In this document: piece by piece, positions 17,266 to 26,033 of the stretch | Position numbering within the stretch: the stretch's first letter is position 1 | Layout of the letters: the number at the start of each line of letters is the position of its first letter | Translations under genes and position numbers: made by a program | Source: Streptococcus infantis | Lineage (GTDB): Bacteria; Bacillota; Bacilli; Lactobacillales; Streptococcaceae | Direction of reading: 5' to 3' | NCBI RefSeq assembly: GCF_019929575.1 | Contig: NZ_JAHZPU010000010.1 | Span: 1-64,000 of the forward strand | DNA: 64,000 bases | Notes under the pieces: generated by a model | What the model saw: the letters and a program-made list of their open reading frames with translations, nothing else | What the model was told of the DNA's origin: nothing | Database searches by the model: none

Positions 17266-18714
17266 ATGATAAAGATTGAAACTATATTAGATATTTTAAA
17301 GAAAGATGGTCTCTTCCGTGAGATTATCGACCAAGGACATTACCACTACAATTACAACGATGTTGTTTTTGACAGCATCAGTTACGATAGCCGAACAACC
17401 AAAGAAAATACTCTATTTTTTGCAAAAGGAGCTGCCTTTAAAAAAGAATATCTGTTTTCAGCTATCTCACAAGGGCTTGGTTGGTACGTGGCAGAGCAGG
17501 ACTATGAAGTTGGTATTCCTGTTATTGTTGTTAACAATATCAAAAAGGCCATGAGTTTGATTGCCATGGAATTTTATGACAACCCTCAGAATAAACTCAA
17601 AATTCTTGCTTTCACTGGAACTAAAGGAAAAACAACAGCGGCTTACTTTGCCTATCATATCTTGTCCCAACGCTACCCAACAGCCCTCTTATCGACAATG
17701 AATACAACTTTAGACGGCAAGACTTTCTTCAAATCTTCCTTCTCAACACCTGAAAATATTGATCTCTTTAATATGATGGCTAAAGCGGTTAAGAATGGTA
17801 GAACCCATCTGGTAATGGAAGTTTCCAGCCAAGCCTATCTAGTAAATCGAGTATATGGTTTAACTTTCGATGTGGGAGTTTTTCTCAACATCACACCAGA
17901 TCATATTGGTCCTATTGAGCATCCGACCTTTGAAGATTACTTCTACCACAAGCGTCTCTTGATGAAAAATAGCCGAGCAGTTGTTATCAATAGTGATATG
18001 GACCATTTTTCAATCTTGAAAGAACAAGTAGAACATCAAGAGCATGACTTCTACGGTAGCCAGTCAAGTAACCAAATCGAGAACTCCAAAGCCTTTAGCT
18101 TCTCAGCTACTGGTAAATTAGCAGGAGACTATGATATCCAGTTGATTGGACATTTCAACCAAGAAAACGCAGTCGCTGCAGGACTTGCCTGCCTCCGTTT
18201 AGGTGCTAGTCTGGAAGACATCAAAAACGGAATCGCGGCAACTCGTGTGCCTGGTCGTATGGAAGTTCTCACTCAGAAAAATGGTGCTAAAGTTTTCATT
18301 GACTACGCCCATAACGGTGACAGTCTTAAAAAACTAATCTCTGTTGTTGAAACTCATCAGACTGGAAAAATTGCTCTAGTTCTTGGTTCAACTGGAAACA
18401 AGGGAGAAAGTCGTCGCAAGGATTTTGGACTGCTCCTCAATCAACATCCTGAAATTCAAGTATTCCTAACAGCTGATGATCCAAACTATGAAGATCCAAT
18501 GGCCATTGCAGATGAAATCAGTAGCTATATCCATCATCCTGTTGAAAAGATTGTCGACCGTGAGCAAGCCATCAAGGCTGCTATGTCTATCACAAGTCAA
18601 GAACTGGACGCTGTCATTATCGCTGGTAAAGGTGCTGATTGCTACCAAATCATCCAAGGTAAGAAAGAAAACTATCCAGGTGATGCTGCAGTTGCAGAAC
18701 GTTATCTACAGTAA
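17266..18714 (+). CDS. murE: UDP-MurNAc-L-Ala-D-Glu--L-lysine ligase MurE
   Basis: A 482-residue Mur ligase adding the third residue of the peptidoglycan stem. The P-loop is [14 protein letters not shown], followed by the Mur central domain and the C-terminal domain with [11 protein letters not shown]. The substrate-specifying motif reads DDPNYEDP rather than the DNPR of meso-diaminopimelate enzymes, so L-lysine is expected. It is one of the few plus-strand genes in this half. The start is supported by the promoter geometry rather than by a ribosome site. The TAA stop is directly followed by a BOX element. Confidence 0.96.
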   Translation: MIKIETILDILKKDGLFREIIDQGHYHYNYNDVVFDSISYDSRTTKENTLFFAKGAAFKKEYLFSAISQGLGWYVAEQDYEVGIPVIVVNNIKKAMSLIAMEFYDNPQNKLKILAFTGTKGKTTAAYFAYHILSQRYPTALLSTMNTTLDGKTFFKSSFSTPENIDLFNMMAKAVKNGRTHLVMEVSSQAYLVNRVYGLTFDVGVFLNITPDHIGPIEHPTFEDYFYHKRLLMKNSRAVVINSDMDHFSILKEQVEHQEHDFYGSQSSNQIENSKAFSFSATGKLAGDYDIQLIGHFNQENAVAAGLACLRLGASLEDIKNGIAATRVPGRMEVLTQKNGAKVFIDYAHNGDSLKKLISVVETHQTGKIALVLGSTGNKGESRRKDFGLLLNQHPEIQVFLTADDPNYEDPMAIADEISSYIHHPVEKIVDREQAIKAAMSITSQELDAVIIAGKGADCYQIIQGKKENYPGDAAVAERYLQ

Positions 18715-18873
18715 TACTCTTCAAAAAAAATCTTTTCAAACCACGTCAGCTTCGTCCGCAACCTCAAAATAGTATTTTGAGCTGACTTCGTCAGTTCTAT
18801 CCACAACCTCAAAACGGTGTTTTGAGCAACCTGCGGCTAGCTTCCTAGTTTGCTCTTTGATTTTCATTGAGTA
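18715..18873 (+). repeat. BOX element (A-B-C type) directly after murE
   Basis: 159 bp from TACTC to GAGTA. boxA (CTTCAAACCACGTCAG-like) comes first, then one partial and one full boxB unit (each ending CAACCTCAAAA...TTTTGAG), then boxC (GCGGCTAGCTTCCTAGTTTG...). It is flanked on both sides by TAA; the left copy is the murE stop codon. boxB palindromes fold into stem-loops. BOX copies are non-autonomous, pneumococcus-group repeats known to influence nearby expression. Confidence 0.92.
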
Positions 18874-18913
18874 TAAATCTAAAGAAGTCTAGGCAAAAAG
18901 TTAATTTTATCAG

Positions 18914-18973
18914 AAAATAAAATGCATAGTATCAAATTTTTTCAACACCTGATATTATGCGTTTTCTTATTTT
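18914..18973 (-). terminator. Probable terminator of the DUF1803 gene
   Basis: AAAATAA.ATGCATA.TATC pairs with GATA.TATGC..TTATTTT around a 17-base loop, about 25 bases after the stop codon. The T tract on the minus strand is weak. It might also end the murE transcript. Confidence 0.45.
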
Positions 18974-18996
18974 AAAGCCTTTTTGACCAGACTTCT

Positions 18997-19647
18997 TTAT
19001 CTTTTTATAAAAATGAATCGTTCTTTATCAAATTCTACAGCTAACTCATACTTCCCATCTTCATTTTGAACAATGTAACCTAATAAGACTAAACTATCAA
19101 CAAAGATATCACGGCGTTTCTGCATGAGTTGATCTTTCTTAAGAAACTTGAGCAAAAAAGTAGTCATATACTTAAGGGCATACTCAGGGTTGACATCTCC
19201 TAAAATTCCATAGAGCGCCTGCTGTTCTTCCGTCAAAGGATACTGATGCTTGACCTTATGAAAATAATTAGACAGTGTCATCTTTTCTCTTGCAAAATCG
19301 GTATATTCTTTTAAGATTGCTGCATTGGTTTGATTGCTCAATTCGGTCTGAAAATATTTCTTCAGGATTTCTTGGTAGATTGAGCTATCATCTCTCACAA
19401 AGACTTCTTGGTCTAGTTCAAGAGATTCTGTAGATTCTAGAAAGGGAAGATTGAGATAATAGCGTTTGTTTTCTCTTAGAATCAATCCCGCTTTGATATA
19501 TTCCTCCAAATACTTATCAACTGGAACATCTGGAAACTGAGCCTTAATTTGTCTTAAAATGACATCCGAATGCTGATCAAGATAGTCTACCAAATCTCTA
19601 AAGAATGGTTGTCGCGTCAAACGAGATGGATTAAAAATCTGAATCAT
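18997..19647 (-). CDS. DUF1803-like protein of unknown function
   Basis: A 216-residue cytoplasmic protein without signal or membrane segments. MIQIFNPSRLTRQPFFRDL at the N-terminus is what I recognise from streptococcal DUF1803 proteins; the assignment is from memory. The body is helical and charged. Its start overlaps the end of the upstream papain-like gene by 17 bases, so the two form a coupled pair. No function can be assigned. Confidence 0.75.
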   Translation of the reverse strand: MIQIFNPSRLTRQPFFRDLVDYLDQHSDVILRQIKAQFPDVPVDKYLEEYIKAGLILRENKRYYLNLPFLESTESLELDQEVFVRDDSSIYQEILKKYFQTELSNQTNAAILKEYTDFAREKMTLSNYFHKVKHQYPLTEEQQALYGILGDVNPEYALKYMTTFLLKFLKKDQLMQKRRDIFVDSLVLLGYIVQNEDGKYELAVEFDKERFIFIKR

Positions 19648-20143
19648 GAAGATTCCTTTCTTTACAAACTAAAAGTGGTGATGCTGTTAATTGACTGGGA
19701 TTGGTACCCGGCTGATTCAGAGGTACAGGAAGACCTAAATCTCTATAATATTCTCTCCAAAAATCACTGATTTCCTGCACATCATCCCCAAATTTCATGG
19801 GAATAGTCTCAAAAATAGGTAGAATATCTGCTACAAACTGAGAACAGTAAAAACCAGCTCCGTCGGGATAAAAGGAAGCATTGTAGGGAGCCCCTAAAAG
19901 GCTCTCTGCCAGCTTTTTGACTTCTTTTTGATCCATTTTTGGATAGCGATAAAGGTCATATACTTTCCCGTCTTCAAAGAAATCTTCAGGGGACTGGGCA
20001 ATGACACCACCTTCAACCGTTGCATGATAAACCTGTCCGTCCAAAAAGATGGCCACATGGCTATAGTGACCAGTAGATTCCTGGATGGCCTGTCCTATAT
20101 CCGAATCATCTTTCACAAAAATCAAATCGCCATTTTCTAACAT
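19631..20143 (-). CDS. Permuted papain-like (YiiX/NlpC-P60-type) hydrolase
   Basis: A 170-residue protein with the permuted NlpC/P60 order: the histidine motif GHYSHVAIFLDG near residue 25-36, then the cysteine motif GAGFYCSQFVADIL near residue 95-108. The start reads MLENGDLIFV, a standard opening for the family. No signal peptide is present, so it acts in the cytoplasm unless exported otherwise. YiiX/YebB-type members are thought to hydrolyse amide or lipid-amide bonds; the substrate here is unknown. AGGAGAG precedes the ATG. It overlaps the DUF1803 gene and follows ppaC, from which a terminator separates it. Confidence 0.75.
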   Translation of the reverse strand: MLENGDLIFVKDDSDIGQAIQESTGHYSHVAIFLDGQVYHATVEGGVIAQSPEDFFEDGKVYDLYRYPKMDQKEVKKLAESLLGAPYNASFYPDGAGFYCSQFVADILPIFETIPMKFGDDVQEISDFWREYYRDLGLPVPLNQPGTNPSQLTASPLLVCKERNLHDSDF

Positions 20144-20157
20144 ACTTCTCTCCTAGC

Positions 20158-20182
20158 AAAAAAGGAGTCGAAACTCCTTTTT
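20158..20182 (-). terminator. Terminator of ppaC
   Basis: AAAAAGGAGT/ACTCCTTTTT stem with a short loop and flanking A/T tracts, 25 bases after the ppaC stop. It overlaps the leader of the papain-like gene. Confidence 0.85.
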
Positions 20183-20206
20183 AACAATGGGTTTCCCCAT
20201 CTATGA

Positions 20207-21142
20207 TTATGCATTAAAGCTTTCTGTCAATTGTGGTACCACTTGTTTCTTACGTGAAACTGCACCTGGAAGGAAAGCGTGGTTGTTTTCAAGTTTGAAG
20301 TTGAAAGCTGCTTCTACCTTGTCCATATTGGCACCAAGGGCCAAAATTTCTGAGTTTGAGTTGACGATGTCTGTAATCATCAAGACAAAGTCAGAGTAGC
20401 CATTAGCTGCATTTGCGGCTTGGATGGCTGCTTCGATTTCAGCTTGGCGTTCCAAGACTTCAGCGATATCAACTGTATTTACTTGAGCCACACGAACATT
20501 GTTTCCGTTGAGTTCAAATGTCTTAGCATCGATGTCAATCAATTCTTCTGCAGATTTACTTGCCAAGTTTGTACCAGCCTTGAGCATGGCAAGACCGTAT
20601 TCTTCCAAGTTCACGCCAGCCAATTCAGCCAATTCAGGCGCAATCACTTTATCAGATGGGTGAGTTGTTGGAGATTTCAAAAGAAGGGTATCTGAAATCA
20701 AACCTGAAAGCATCAAACCTGCAATTTCTTTTGGCACAGCTACACCATGCTCTTTGAACATACGGTAAACGATAGAAGATGCTGATCCAACTGGTTCCAA
20801 ACGCATGTAAAGTGGGCTTGCAGTTTCAAAGTTAGCCACACGGTGGTGATCCACCACACCGTAAACTTCTACTTCAGCAATATCTGAAACTGACTGTTGG
20901 AATTCATTGTGGTCCGTCAAGATAACTTGCTCTGCCCCTTCTGCTTTAGCAGATGTGATAACACGTGGTGCTTCTACACCAAAATAGTTCAATACATAGG
21001 CTGTTTCTTCATTTGGAGTCCCAAGAGCTACTGCTTCTGTATCCAAGCCATAAGCTTCTTTTGCAAGATAAGCAAAGGCTACAGATGACCCGATGGCATC
21101 TGAATCTGGATTTTGGTGACCAAATACTAGAATCTTAGACAT
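20207..21142 (-). CDS. ppaC: Manganese-dependent inorganic pyrophosphatase (family II)
   Basis: A 311-residue DHH/DHHA2 family II pyrophosphatase that hydrolyses PPi. The metal-binding motifs are [10 protein letters not shown] at residue 7-16 and [14 protein letters not shown] near the C-terminus is the conserved substrate-binding signature. The length is normal for the family. GAGG precedes the ATG by seven bases. A consensus-like promoter lies at 21171-21199. Confidence 0.97.
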   Translation of the reverse strand: MSKILVFGHQNPDSDAIGSSVAFAYLAKEAYGLDTEAVALGTPNEETAYVLNYFGVEAPRVITSAKAEGAEQVILTDHNEFQQSVSDIAEVEVYGVVDHHRVANFETASPLYMRLEPVGSASSIVYRMFKEHGVAVPKEIAGLMLSGLISDTLLLKSPTTHPSDKVIAPELAELAGVNLEEYGLAMLKAGTNLASKSAEELIDIDAKTFELNGNNVRVAQVNTVDIAEVLERQAEIEAAIQAANAANGYSDFVLMITDIVNSNSEILALGANMDKVEAAFNFKLENNHAFLPGAVSRKKQVVPQLTESFNA

Positions 21143-21170
21143 GATTATACCTCGTTTCTTTATTCACTCT

Positions 21171-21199
21171 ATTGTAGCATTTTTTTCAATTTTTGACAA
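21171..21199 (-). promoter_or_regulatory. Promoter of ppaC
   Basis: Minus-strand TTGTCA (21194-21199), 17-base A-rich spacer, TACAAT (21171-21176). The neighbouring repeat begins six bases further upstream. Confidence 0.75.
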
Positions 21200-21204
21200 A
21201 AGTA

Positions 21205-21486
21205 AGAGGCTGGGACAAAAGTCCTAGCCTCTCAATTGTCTTTGGATTGTCGAGCAAGACGCAGTGGTTGAGTGGGCTCTACTGCGCTGATTTCATACTC
21301 AATAAAAATCAAAGAGCAGACTAGGAAGCGAGCCACAGACTGTACTTGAGTACGGCAAGTCGAAGCTGACGTGGTTTGAATTTGATTTTCGAAGAGTATC
21401 ATCATCTTTTACAGCCCTACTCAATTGTGCGGAGGTGGGACGACGAAATCGAATTCTAACGAATTAACGATTTCTGTCCCACTCTC
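21205..21486 (-). repeat. 176-bp short repeat, copy 1, interrupted by a BOX element
   Basis: Both ends match the two intact copies at 27217-27392 and 40865-41040: left AGAGGCTGGGACAAAAG, right TTTCTGTCCCACTCTC. The middle carries a BOX at 21296-21398. The ends form an imperfect inverted repeat and each arm folds into its own hairpin. It may be one of the small pneumococcal families called RUP or SPRITE; I cannot decide which from memory. Confidence 0.85.
21296..21398 (-). repeat. BOX element (A-C type) nested in the 176-bp repeat
   Basis: 103 bp from TACTC to GAGTA, reading boxC then boxA on the plus strand. It is flanked by TCA on both sides (21293-21295 and 21399-21401). It interrupts the palindrome GCTGATTTCATCAGC of the host repeat. 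Confidence 0.9.
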
Positions 21487-21487
21487 A

Positions 21488-21772
21488 CTAAATCTCGAAA
21501 ATATTGGCTAAATTCTTATCTTGATTGTCCTTTAGATAGTTTATTTTCTGCGGACGTGTCTTGCGTTTAAAAAGAGCTTCGGCTGACATGGCTTCTTCTT
21601 TACTTTCGAAACCTTGAGCATAGATAAGTTTTACCGGCAAGCGAGCTCGTGTATATTTGGCTCCTTTACCACTATTGTGAACGGCAATCCGTTTCTTCAC
21701 ATCTGTTGTATAGCCTGTATAGTAGGAACCATCACGGCACTCTACCACATACATGTAAGCCTTATGATCCAT
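21488..21772 (-). CDS. GIY-YIG nuclease-fold protein (YazA/YhbQ type)
   Basis: A 94-residue stand-alone GIY-YIG domain: [17 protein letters not shown] gives the two conserved beta strands, followed by [19 protein letters not shown] (both quoted in part). Stand-alone UPF0213 members have a nuclease fold, but their biological role is not settled. The ATG at 21772 lies inside the end of the methyltransferase gene (11-base overlap), the same adjacency as yabB-yazA in Bacillus, and CAAGAGA upstream serves as ribosome site. A longer frame to 21877 lies entirely inside the methyltransferase and was rejected. Confidence 0.85.
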   Translation of the reverse strand: MDHKAYMYVVECRDGSYYTGYTTDVKKRIAVHNSGKGAKYTRARLPVKLIYAQGFESKEEAMSAEALFKRKTRPQKINYLKDNQDKNLANIFEI

Positions 21773-22508
21773 AGTAAATCTCTTGAATTTCTTGTGTATA
21801 AGTACCATCACTATTATGAACAATGAGTGGTGGTAAAACCTTAAAACCACTAGTGGAGCCGTCCTTAATAGCCTCAATCAAAAGCATATTGGCTTCCTTC
21901 TCCCGTTTAGGGTAAACAAATTGCAGACGTTTTGGAGCCAAATTATGCTGTTGGAGCGTAGCTAAGATATCTAATAATCGATCAGGACGATGAACCATAG
22001 CCAAACGCCCATTTGATTTGAGAATACTCTGAGCACTACGACAAATTTCCTTAAGATTAGTTGTGATTTCATGTCGCGCTAACAGATAGTGTTCACTCTC
22101 GTTCAGATTAGAATTTGGATCTACTTTAAAATAAGGCGGATTGCATAAAATCAAATCAACCTTACTCCCCTGAATGTAGGCAGGCATATTTTTCAAATCA
22201 TCACAAATAACCTGCATCTGTTCCTCTAAGCCATTTAAACGGACCGACCGTTCAGCCATATCTGCCAAGCGTTCTTGGATTTCAACAGAGAGAATTTTGG
22301 CCTTAGTACGACTACTGGCAAATAGTCCCACAGCTCCATTTCCAGCACAAAAATCTACAATCAATCCATTTTTAGGAAAACGAGGAAAACGTGACAAGAG
22401 AACACTATCCACTGAATAGCTGAAAACCTCTCTATTTTGAATAATCTTGATATCTGTCGAAAAGAGCTGATTGATTCTCTCTCCCGATTTTAATAATTCT
22501 TCTACCAT
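21762..22508 (-). CDS. TrmN6/YabB-type SAM-dependent methyltransferase
   Basis: A 248-residue class I methyltransferase. The SAM-binding loop is [13 protein letters not shown] and the adenine-N6 catalytic motif is NPPYF, which places it with the tRNA1(Val) A37 N6-methyltransferases (TrmN6). The tRNA substrate is inferred from family. It is coupled to the GIY-YIG gene. There is no Shine-Dalgarno sequence: an extended -10 box ends six bases before the ATG, so the mRNA is probably leaderless. Confidence 0.87.
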   Translation of the reverse strand: MVEELLKSGERINQLFSTDIKIIQNREVFSYSVDSVLLSRFPRFPKNGLIVDFCAGNGAVGLFASSRTKAKILSVEIQERLADMAERSVRLNGLEEQMQVICDDLKNMPAYIQGSKVDLILCNPPYFKVDPNSNLNESEHYLLARHEITTNLKEICRSAQSILKSNGRLAMVHRPDRLLDILATLQQHNLAPKRLQFVYPKREKEANMLLIEAIKDGSTSGFKVLPPLIVHNSDGTYTQEIQEIYYGS

Positions 22509-22514
22509 ATTTCT

Positions 22515-22542
22515 ATTATAACAAACTATATTAACATTTCAA
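22515..22542 (-). promoter_or_regulatory. Promoter of the methyltransferase gene, placed for a leaderless transcript
   Basis: Minus-strand TTGAAA (22537-22542), 16-base spacer, extended -10 TGTTATAAT (TATAAT at 22515-22520). The ATG begins at 22508, so only six bases lie between the -10 box and the start codon. Confidence 0.75.
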
Positions 22543-22557
22543 AAGAGAAGAAATCAA

Positions 22558-22920
22558 TTAGGACTTTTTCTTATTTAGATTAGAGATGGCCTCCTTTGTC
22601 CAGATAGGCATCATGCGAGCCAAAGGAGCAAAGCCGTATTTGACACGGTCACTTGAAAAACGTCTCCGTCTCGGTAACTGATGTTTTTCTTCTTCCAAGG
22701 TACGAATGGAAAGGCTAGCCTTCCCTGTATATTCATCAAAATCTACCACCTGTACCTGGACTTCATCTCCAATTTTTAAAACATCATAAATGTTTTCTAT
22801 ATAGCCAGTTCGAATTTCAGATATATGAATTAACCCTGTAGTACCATTCTCTAATTCTACAAAAGCACCATAGGATTGAATTCCTGTAATTCGCCCTTTT
22901 AGCTTATCACCAATTTTCAT
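22558..22920 (-). CDS. cvfD: S1-domain RNA-binding protein (YugI/GSP13/CvfD type)
   Basis: A 120-residue protein with one S1 domain (about residues 3-75: KIGDKLKGRITGIQSYGAFV, GLIHISE, GDEVQVQVVDFD) and a basic C-terminal tail. Homologues are ribosome-associated stress proteins, and the pneumococcal one, which I recall as CvfD, acts as a post-transcriptional regulator. The ATG at 22920 directly follows the TAA of the HAD-cyclophilin gene, whose last codons supply the GAGG ribosome site, so the two are coupled. An upstream start at 22938 lies inside that gene. Confidence 0.85.
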   Translation of the reverse strand: MKIGDKLKGRITGIQSYGAFVELENGTTGLIHISEIRTGYIENIYDVLKIGDEVQVQVVDFDEYTGKASLSIRTLEEEKHQLPRRRRFSSDRVKYGFAPLARMMPIWTKEAISNLNKKKS

Positions 22921-22921
22921 T

Positions 22922-24322
22922 TTAGTCCTCAATTTCAATCGTTTGAATCACGATATCTTCAACTGGCTTATCCATTGCACCTGTTTCGACACCTGCAATT
23001 GCATCCAGAACTTCGTAAGAAGCTTCATCCGCAAGTTGACCAAATACAGTATGACGACGGTCTAGGTGAGGAGTTCCACCTTGTTCTGCATAGATTTCCG
23101 CAATCGGTTCTGGCCAACCACCACGAGCAATTTCTTTCTTAGAATAAGGCAGATGTTGATTTTGGACGATAAAGAACTGGCTACCATTTGTATTTGGTCC
23201 AGCATTAGCCATGGAAAGAGCACCACGGATATTGTAAAGTTCTTCTGAGAACTCATCCTCAAATGATTCACCATAGATTGACTCGCCACCCATACCAGTT
23301 CCAGTTGGGTCTCCACCTTGGATCATAAAGTCCTTGATTATACGGTGGAAAATAACACCATCATAGTAACCATCTTTTGAAAGAGCTACAAAGTTAGCTA
23401 CCGTTTTAGGAGCATGATCTGGGAAGAGCTTGATACGCAAGTCTCCGCGATTTGTCTTAATAGTCGCAATCGGACCTTCTACTGTTTCAATGTCTACTTG
23501 TGGAAAATGTAATTCTTTTTCTACCATACCAAATCCTTCTAAGGCATCGAAAATGCCATCTTCTTCTAATATTTTTGTAATATAATCTGCTTTTTCTTTG
23601 ATTTTGTCATGAGAAATGCCCATAGCAATGCTAATACCTGCATAATCAAAGAGTTCTAAATCGTTAAGACCGTCTCCAAAGACCATCACGTTCTCAGGTT
23701 TAAGACCTAAATGTTCTACAACTTTTGCTACACCAGCTGCTTTTGAACCGGAAATTGGTACCACATCTGATGAATGGTGATGCCAACGAACTATGCGAAG
23801 TTTATCAGCAAGACTGTCAGGCAAGTGTAAGTCATCCCCCTTATCTTCAAAAGTCCACATCTGATAGATGTCTTCTTTTTGGTAAAAATCAGGATCGACA
23901 CCCAAATCGGGATAAATTGGATCAATGGCCTCACTAATCAACTCAGTTCTAGTGGAGAGTTTAGCAGTATGACTACCAACTAAACCATAGTCAATCCCCA
24001 CTTCCTTAGTCCAAGCAACATAGGTTTCAACCTTATCTTTAGCAATTTTGTTGCTATCAATAACATTGCCCTTTTTATCCTCAATATAAGCACCATTCAG
24101 AGTAACAAAAAAGTCAGGTTTAAGCTCGCGAATCTCTGGCACGACACCGAAAATCCCACGACCAGTCGCAATTCCAGTCAAAATACCTTTTTCACGTAAT
24201 TGTTGAAATACTGTTGGAATTGAGGTTGGGATAAAACCAGTCTTTGAGTTTCGCAAAGTATCATCAATATCAAAAAAAACAATCTTTATCTTTTTCGCCT
24301 TATATCTTAATTTCGCATCCAT
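22922..24322 (-). CDS. HAD hydrolase-cyclophilin fusion protein
   Basis: A 466-residue fusion. Residues about 10-265 are a Cof-type HAD phosphatase (FFDIDDTL motif I; GDGLNDLELF motif IV). Residues about 270-466 are a cyclophilin peptidyl-prolyl isomerase (FHRIIKDFMIQGGDPTGTG, GSQFFIV). No signal peptide is seen, so this is a cytoplasmic isomerase unlike the surface SlrA cyclophilin. The fusion is known in streptococci. AAGGAGGT precedes the ATG and TGGTATAAT at 24352-24360 is its extended -10 promoter. What couples the two activities is unknown. Confidence 0.93.
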   Translation of the reverse strand: MDAKLRYKAKKIKIVFFDIDDTLRNSKTGFIPTSIPTVFQQLREKGILTGIATGRGIFGVVPEIRELKPDFFVTLNGAYIEDKKGNVIDSNKIAKDKVETYVAWTKEVGIDYGLVGSHTAKLSTRTELISEAIDPIYPDLGVDPDFYQKEDIYQMWTFEDKGDDLHLPDSLADKLRIVRWHHHSSDVVPISGSKAAGVAKVVEHLGLKPENVMVFGDGLNDLELFDYAGISIAMGISHDKIKEKADYITKILEEDGIFDALEGFGMVEKELHFPQVDIETVEGPIATIKTNRGDLRIKLFPDHAPKTVANFVALSKDGYYDGVIFHRIIKDFMIQGGDPTGTGMGGESIYGESFEDEFSEELYNIRGALSMANAGPNTNGSQFFIVQNQHLPYSKKEIARGGWPEPIAEIYAEQGGTPHLDRRHTVFGQLADEASYEVLDAIAGVETGAMDKPVEDIVIQTIEIED

Positions 24323-24351
24323 CTCATTACCTCCTTCAATTCACTCTTTCC

Positions 24352-24360
24352 ATTATACCA
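24352..24360 (-). promoter_or_regulatory. Extended -10 promoter of the HAD-cyclophilin/cvfD unit
   Basis: Minus-strand TGGTATAAT (TATAAT at 24352-24357) about 30 bases before the start; no good -35 box. Confidence 0.6.
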
Positions 24361-24402
24361 TAAAGTAGAGGAATCCCATATCCCCAATAAAATCCTTGTC
24401 TC

Positions 24403-24912
24403 TTATCCGAATTCCTTTACTAGATACAAAACCAAATCATCATTATTTTGGCTAGTTGCATTCATTTCCAAGGGTTGATTTCGATACCAGACACCTGTCC
24501 CATCTGGAATGTAGCCCCGTCTGATATACAATCTCTGGGCAGGGCCATAGCCTAAGTGCAAACCTACACCAAGAGTGACCTTACTCGAAACAAACTTGAC
24601 TCGTTTTTCTGCTTCTTCTAGCAGTTGATTCCCAATCCCTTGATTTCGAAAAGGCTCAAACACATTAAAATCTGATAATTCTGGATAGACTTCTGCAAAA
24701 GGACCATGTTTAGCAGAGGGCAAAATGGTAATGTAGCCCGCTACAGCACCCTCAACCTCTGCAACTAAGACTTCTCTCTCCCCACTTTCTTGCTCCTTAA
24801 AGTATCGAGTTAAAATCTCCTCTCTACTTGGCCAACCTTGGCTGATAAATCCTCGAGCTAGATTTTTTATGTCAGATTCTTGCATTTTTCTAATTGAACA
24901 TGTCGTCTTCAT
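24403..24912 (-). CDS. GNAT-family N-acetyltransferase
   Basis: A 169-residue GNAT protein: acetyl-CoA loop FRNQGIGNQLLEEA, then GYGPAQRLYIRRGYIPDG near the C-terminus. GGAG precedes the ATG by six bases. An extended -10 box TGCTATAAT at 24942-24950 is its probable promoter; the hairpin array behind rpsR insulates it from the ribosomal operon. Substrate unknown. Confidence 0.85.
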   Translation of the reverse strand: MKTTCSIRKMQESDIKNLARGFISQGWPSREEILTRYFKEQESGEREVLVAEVEGAVAGYITILPSAKHGPFAEVYPELSDFNVFEPFRNQGIGNQLLEEAEKRVKFVSSKVTLGVGLHLGYGPAQRLYIRRGYIPDGTGVWYRNQPLEMNATSQNNDDLVLYLVKEFG

Positions 24913-24941
24913 AAGCTTCTCCTTTATAGCTTTCTCCTACC

Positions 24942-24950
24942 ATTATAGCA
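24942..24950 (-). promoter_or_regulatory. Extended -10 promoter of the acetyltransferase
   Basis: Minus-strand TGCTATAAT, TATAAT at 24942-24947, with no recognisable -35 box. Confidence 0.55.
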
Positions 24951-24980
24951 CGCCAAGGTCAGAAAAAAACTATCTCTTGA

Positions 24981-25277
24981 AAAAAGACCCGTCGGGGTCT
25001 TAATTCGCTTTCTTATTTTCAAGCTCATGAAAAAGAGGTCCCCCGGACCTCAACTCGCTTTCACATTTCTATGCTCGTGAAAAAAAGACCCGTCGGGGTC
25101 TTAATTCGCTTTCTTGTTTTCATGCTCATGAAAAAGAGGTCCACTGGACCTGAAAAAAGACCCAACCGGCTCTTAATTCGCTTTCTTGTTTTCAAGCACA
25201 TGAAAAAGAGGGCCACTCGGACCCAAACTCGCTCTCTCATTTTAAGGCTCGTGAAAAAAAGACCCAACCGGGTCTTT
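24981..25277 (-). repeat. Tandem array of seven terminator-like hairpins in alternating A/B types
   Basis: Seven hairpins at 24984-25001, 25035-25051, 25085-25102, 25137-25151, 25157-25174, 25210-25224 and 25259-25276. Odd members have the stem AAGACCC/GGGTCTT (loop GTCG or AACC); even members have GAGGTCC/GGACCTC. The spacing is about 50 bp except between the fourth and fifth, where a spacer is missing. Spacers share the TCGCTTTC...CTCRTGAAAAA pattern. Each hairpin is followed on the minus strand by five to seven T. Members five and six have stem mismatches. Confidence 0.9.
25252..25277 (-). terminator. First terminator of the rpsF-ssb-rpsR operon
   Basis: AAGACCC/GGGTCTT stem with loop GGTT followed by seven T on the minus strand, four bases after the rpsR stop. 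It is the member of the array nearest the operon. Confidence 0.92.
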
Positions 25278-25280
25278 TCT

Positions 25281-25520
25281 TTAATCTTCGTTTACGAAAG
25301 GCATCAAAGCCATTACGCGAGCGCGTTTGATAGCTGTTGTTACTTTACGTTGGTTTTTAGCTGAAGTTCCAGTTACACGACGAGGAAGGATTTTCCCACG
25401 TTCTGAAACGAAACGGCTAAGAAGCTCAGTATCTTTGTAATCAACATATTCAATTTTGTTTGCTGCGATGTAATCAACTTTTTTACGGCGTTTGAATCCG
25501 CCACGACGTTGTTGAGCCAT
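25281..25520 (-). CDS. rpsR: 30S ribosomal protein S18
   Basis: A 79-residue S18: basic N-terminus [15 protein letters not shown], then [19 protein letters not shown] and [19 protein letters not shown] (quoted in parts). Normal length for low-GC Gram-positives. It binds S6 on the platform of the 30S subunit. It is the last gene of rpsF-ssb-rpsR and ends directly at the first terminator hairpin. Confidence 0.98.
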   Translation of the reverse strand: MAQQRRGGFKRRKKVDYIAANKIEYVDYKDTELLSRFVSERGKILPRRVTGTSAKNQRKVTTAIKRARVMALMPFVNED

Positions 25521-25551
25521 GTTTTTTCTCCTTTATAGTATTAATTGTCCA

Positions 25552-26022
25552 TTAGAATGGTAAATCATCATCTGAAATATCCAAAGGATTAGTTGTTCCG
25601 AATGGATTTTCATCACGTGAAAAGTCTGGTACTGAATTTGTAGGTGCTGAGTAGTTTGAACTTGGAGCAGAATAAGCTGCACCAGTATGTCCCTCACGCA
25701 CACTACGGCTTTCCAACATTTGGAAATTCTCAGCCACGACTTCCGTCACATAGACACGTTGTCCTTGCTGGTTATCGTAACTACGAGTCTGGATACGACC
25801 TGTCACCCCGATAAGTGAGCCTTTTTTAGCCCAGTTAGCAAGATTTTCAGCCTGTTGGCGCCACATAACGACATTGATAAAATCAGCCTCACGCTCGCCA
25901 TTTTGACTCTTAAATGTACGGTTTACTGCAAGAGTAAAAGTCGCAACTGCTACATTTGATGGGGTATAACGTAACTCAGCGTCACGAGTCATACGCCCTA
26001 CAAGTACAACATTGTTAATCAT
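25552..26022 (-). CDS. ssb: Single-stranded DNA-binding protein SSB
   Basis: A 156-residue SSB. The OB fold starts [21 protein letters not shown] and covers about 105 residues; a Gly/Ser/Asn-rich linker leads to the acidic tip DISDDDLPF that binds replication and repair partners. The position between rpsF and rpsR is the conserved Firmicutes arrangement. This is the essential replicative SSB rather than the competence paralogue SsbB, judged from the location and length. Confidence 0.97.
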   Translation of the reverse strand: MINNVVLVGRMTRDAELRYTPSNVAVATFTLAVNRTFKSQNGEREADFINVVMWRQQAENLANWAKKGSLIGVTGRIQTRSYDNQQGQRVYVTEVVAENFQMLESRSVREGHTGAAYSAPSSNYSAPTNSVPDFSRDENPFGTTNPLDISDDDLPF

Positions 26023-26033
26023 AATCTACCTTC

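Noticed and set aside
21773..21877. N-terminal extension of the GIY-YIG protein
   Set aside because: It lies wholly inside the methyltransferase coding region and does not resemble any family N-terminus.
24981..25277. Possible CRISPR array behind rpsR
   Set aside because: The repeated parts are short palindromes and the sequences between them are themselves conserved, not unique spacers. No cas genes are present.
25071..25364. Plus-strand open frame of 97 codons across the hairpin array
   Set aside because: It arises from the repeated unit being nearly in frame, lacks a ribosome site and runs antisense into rpsR.
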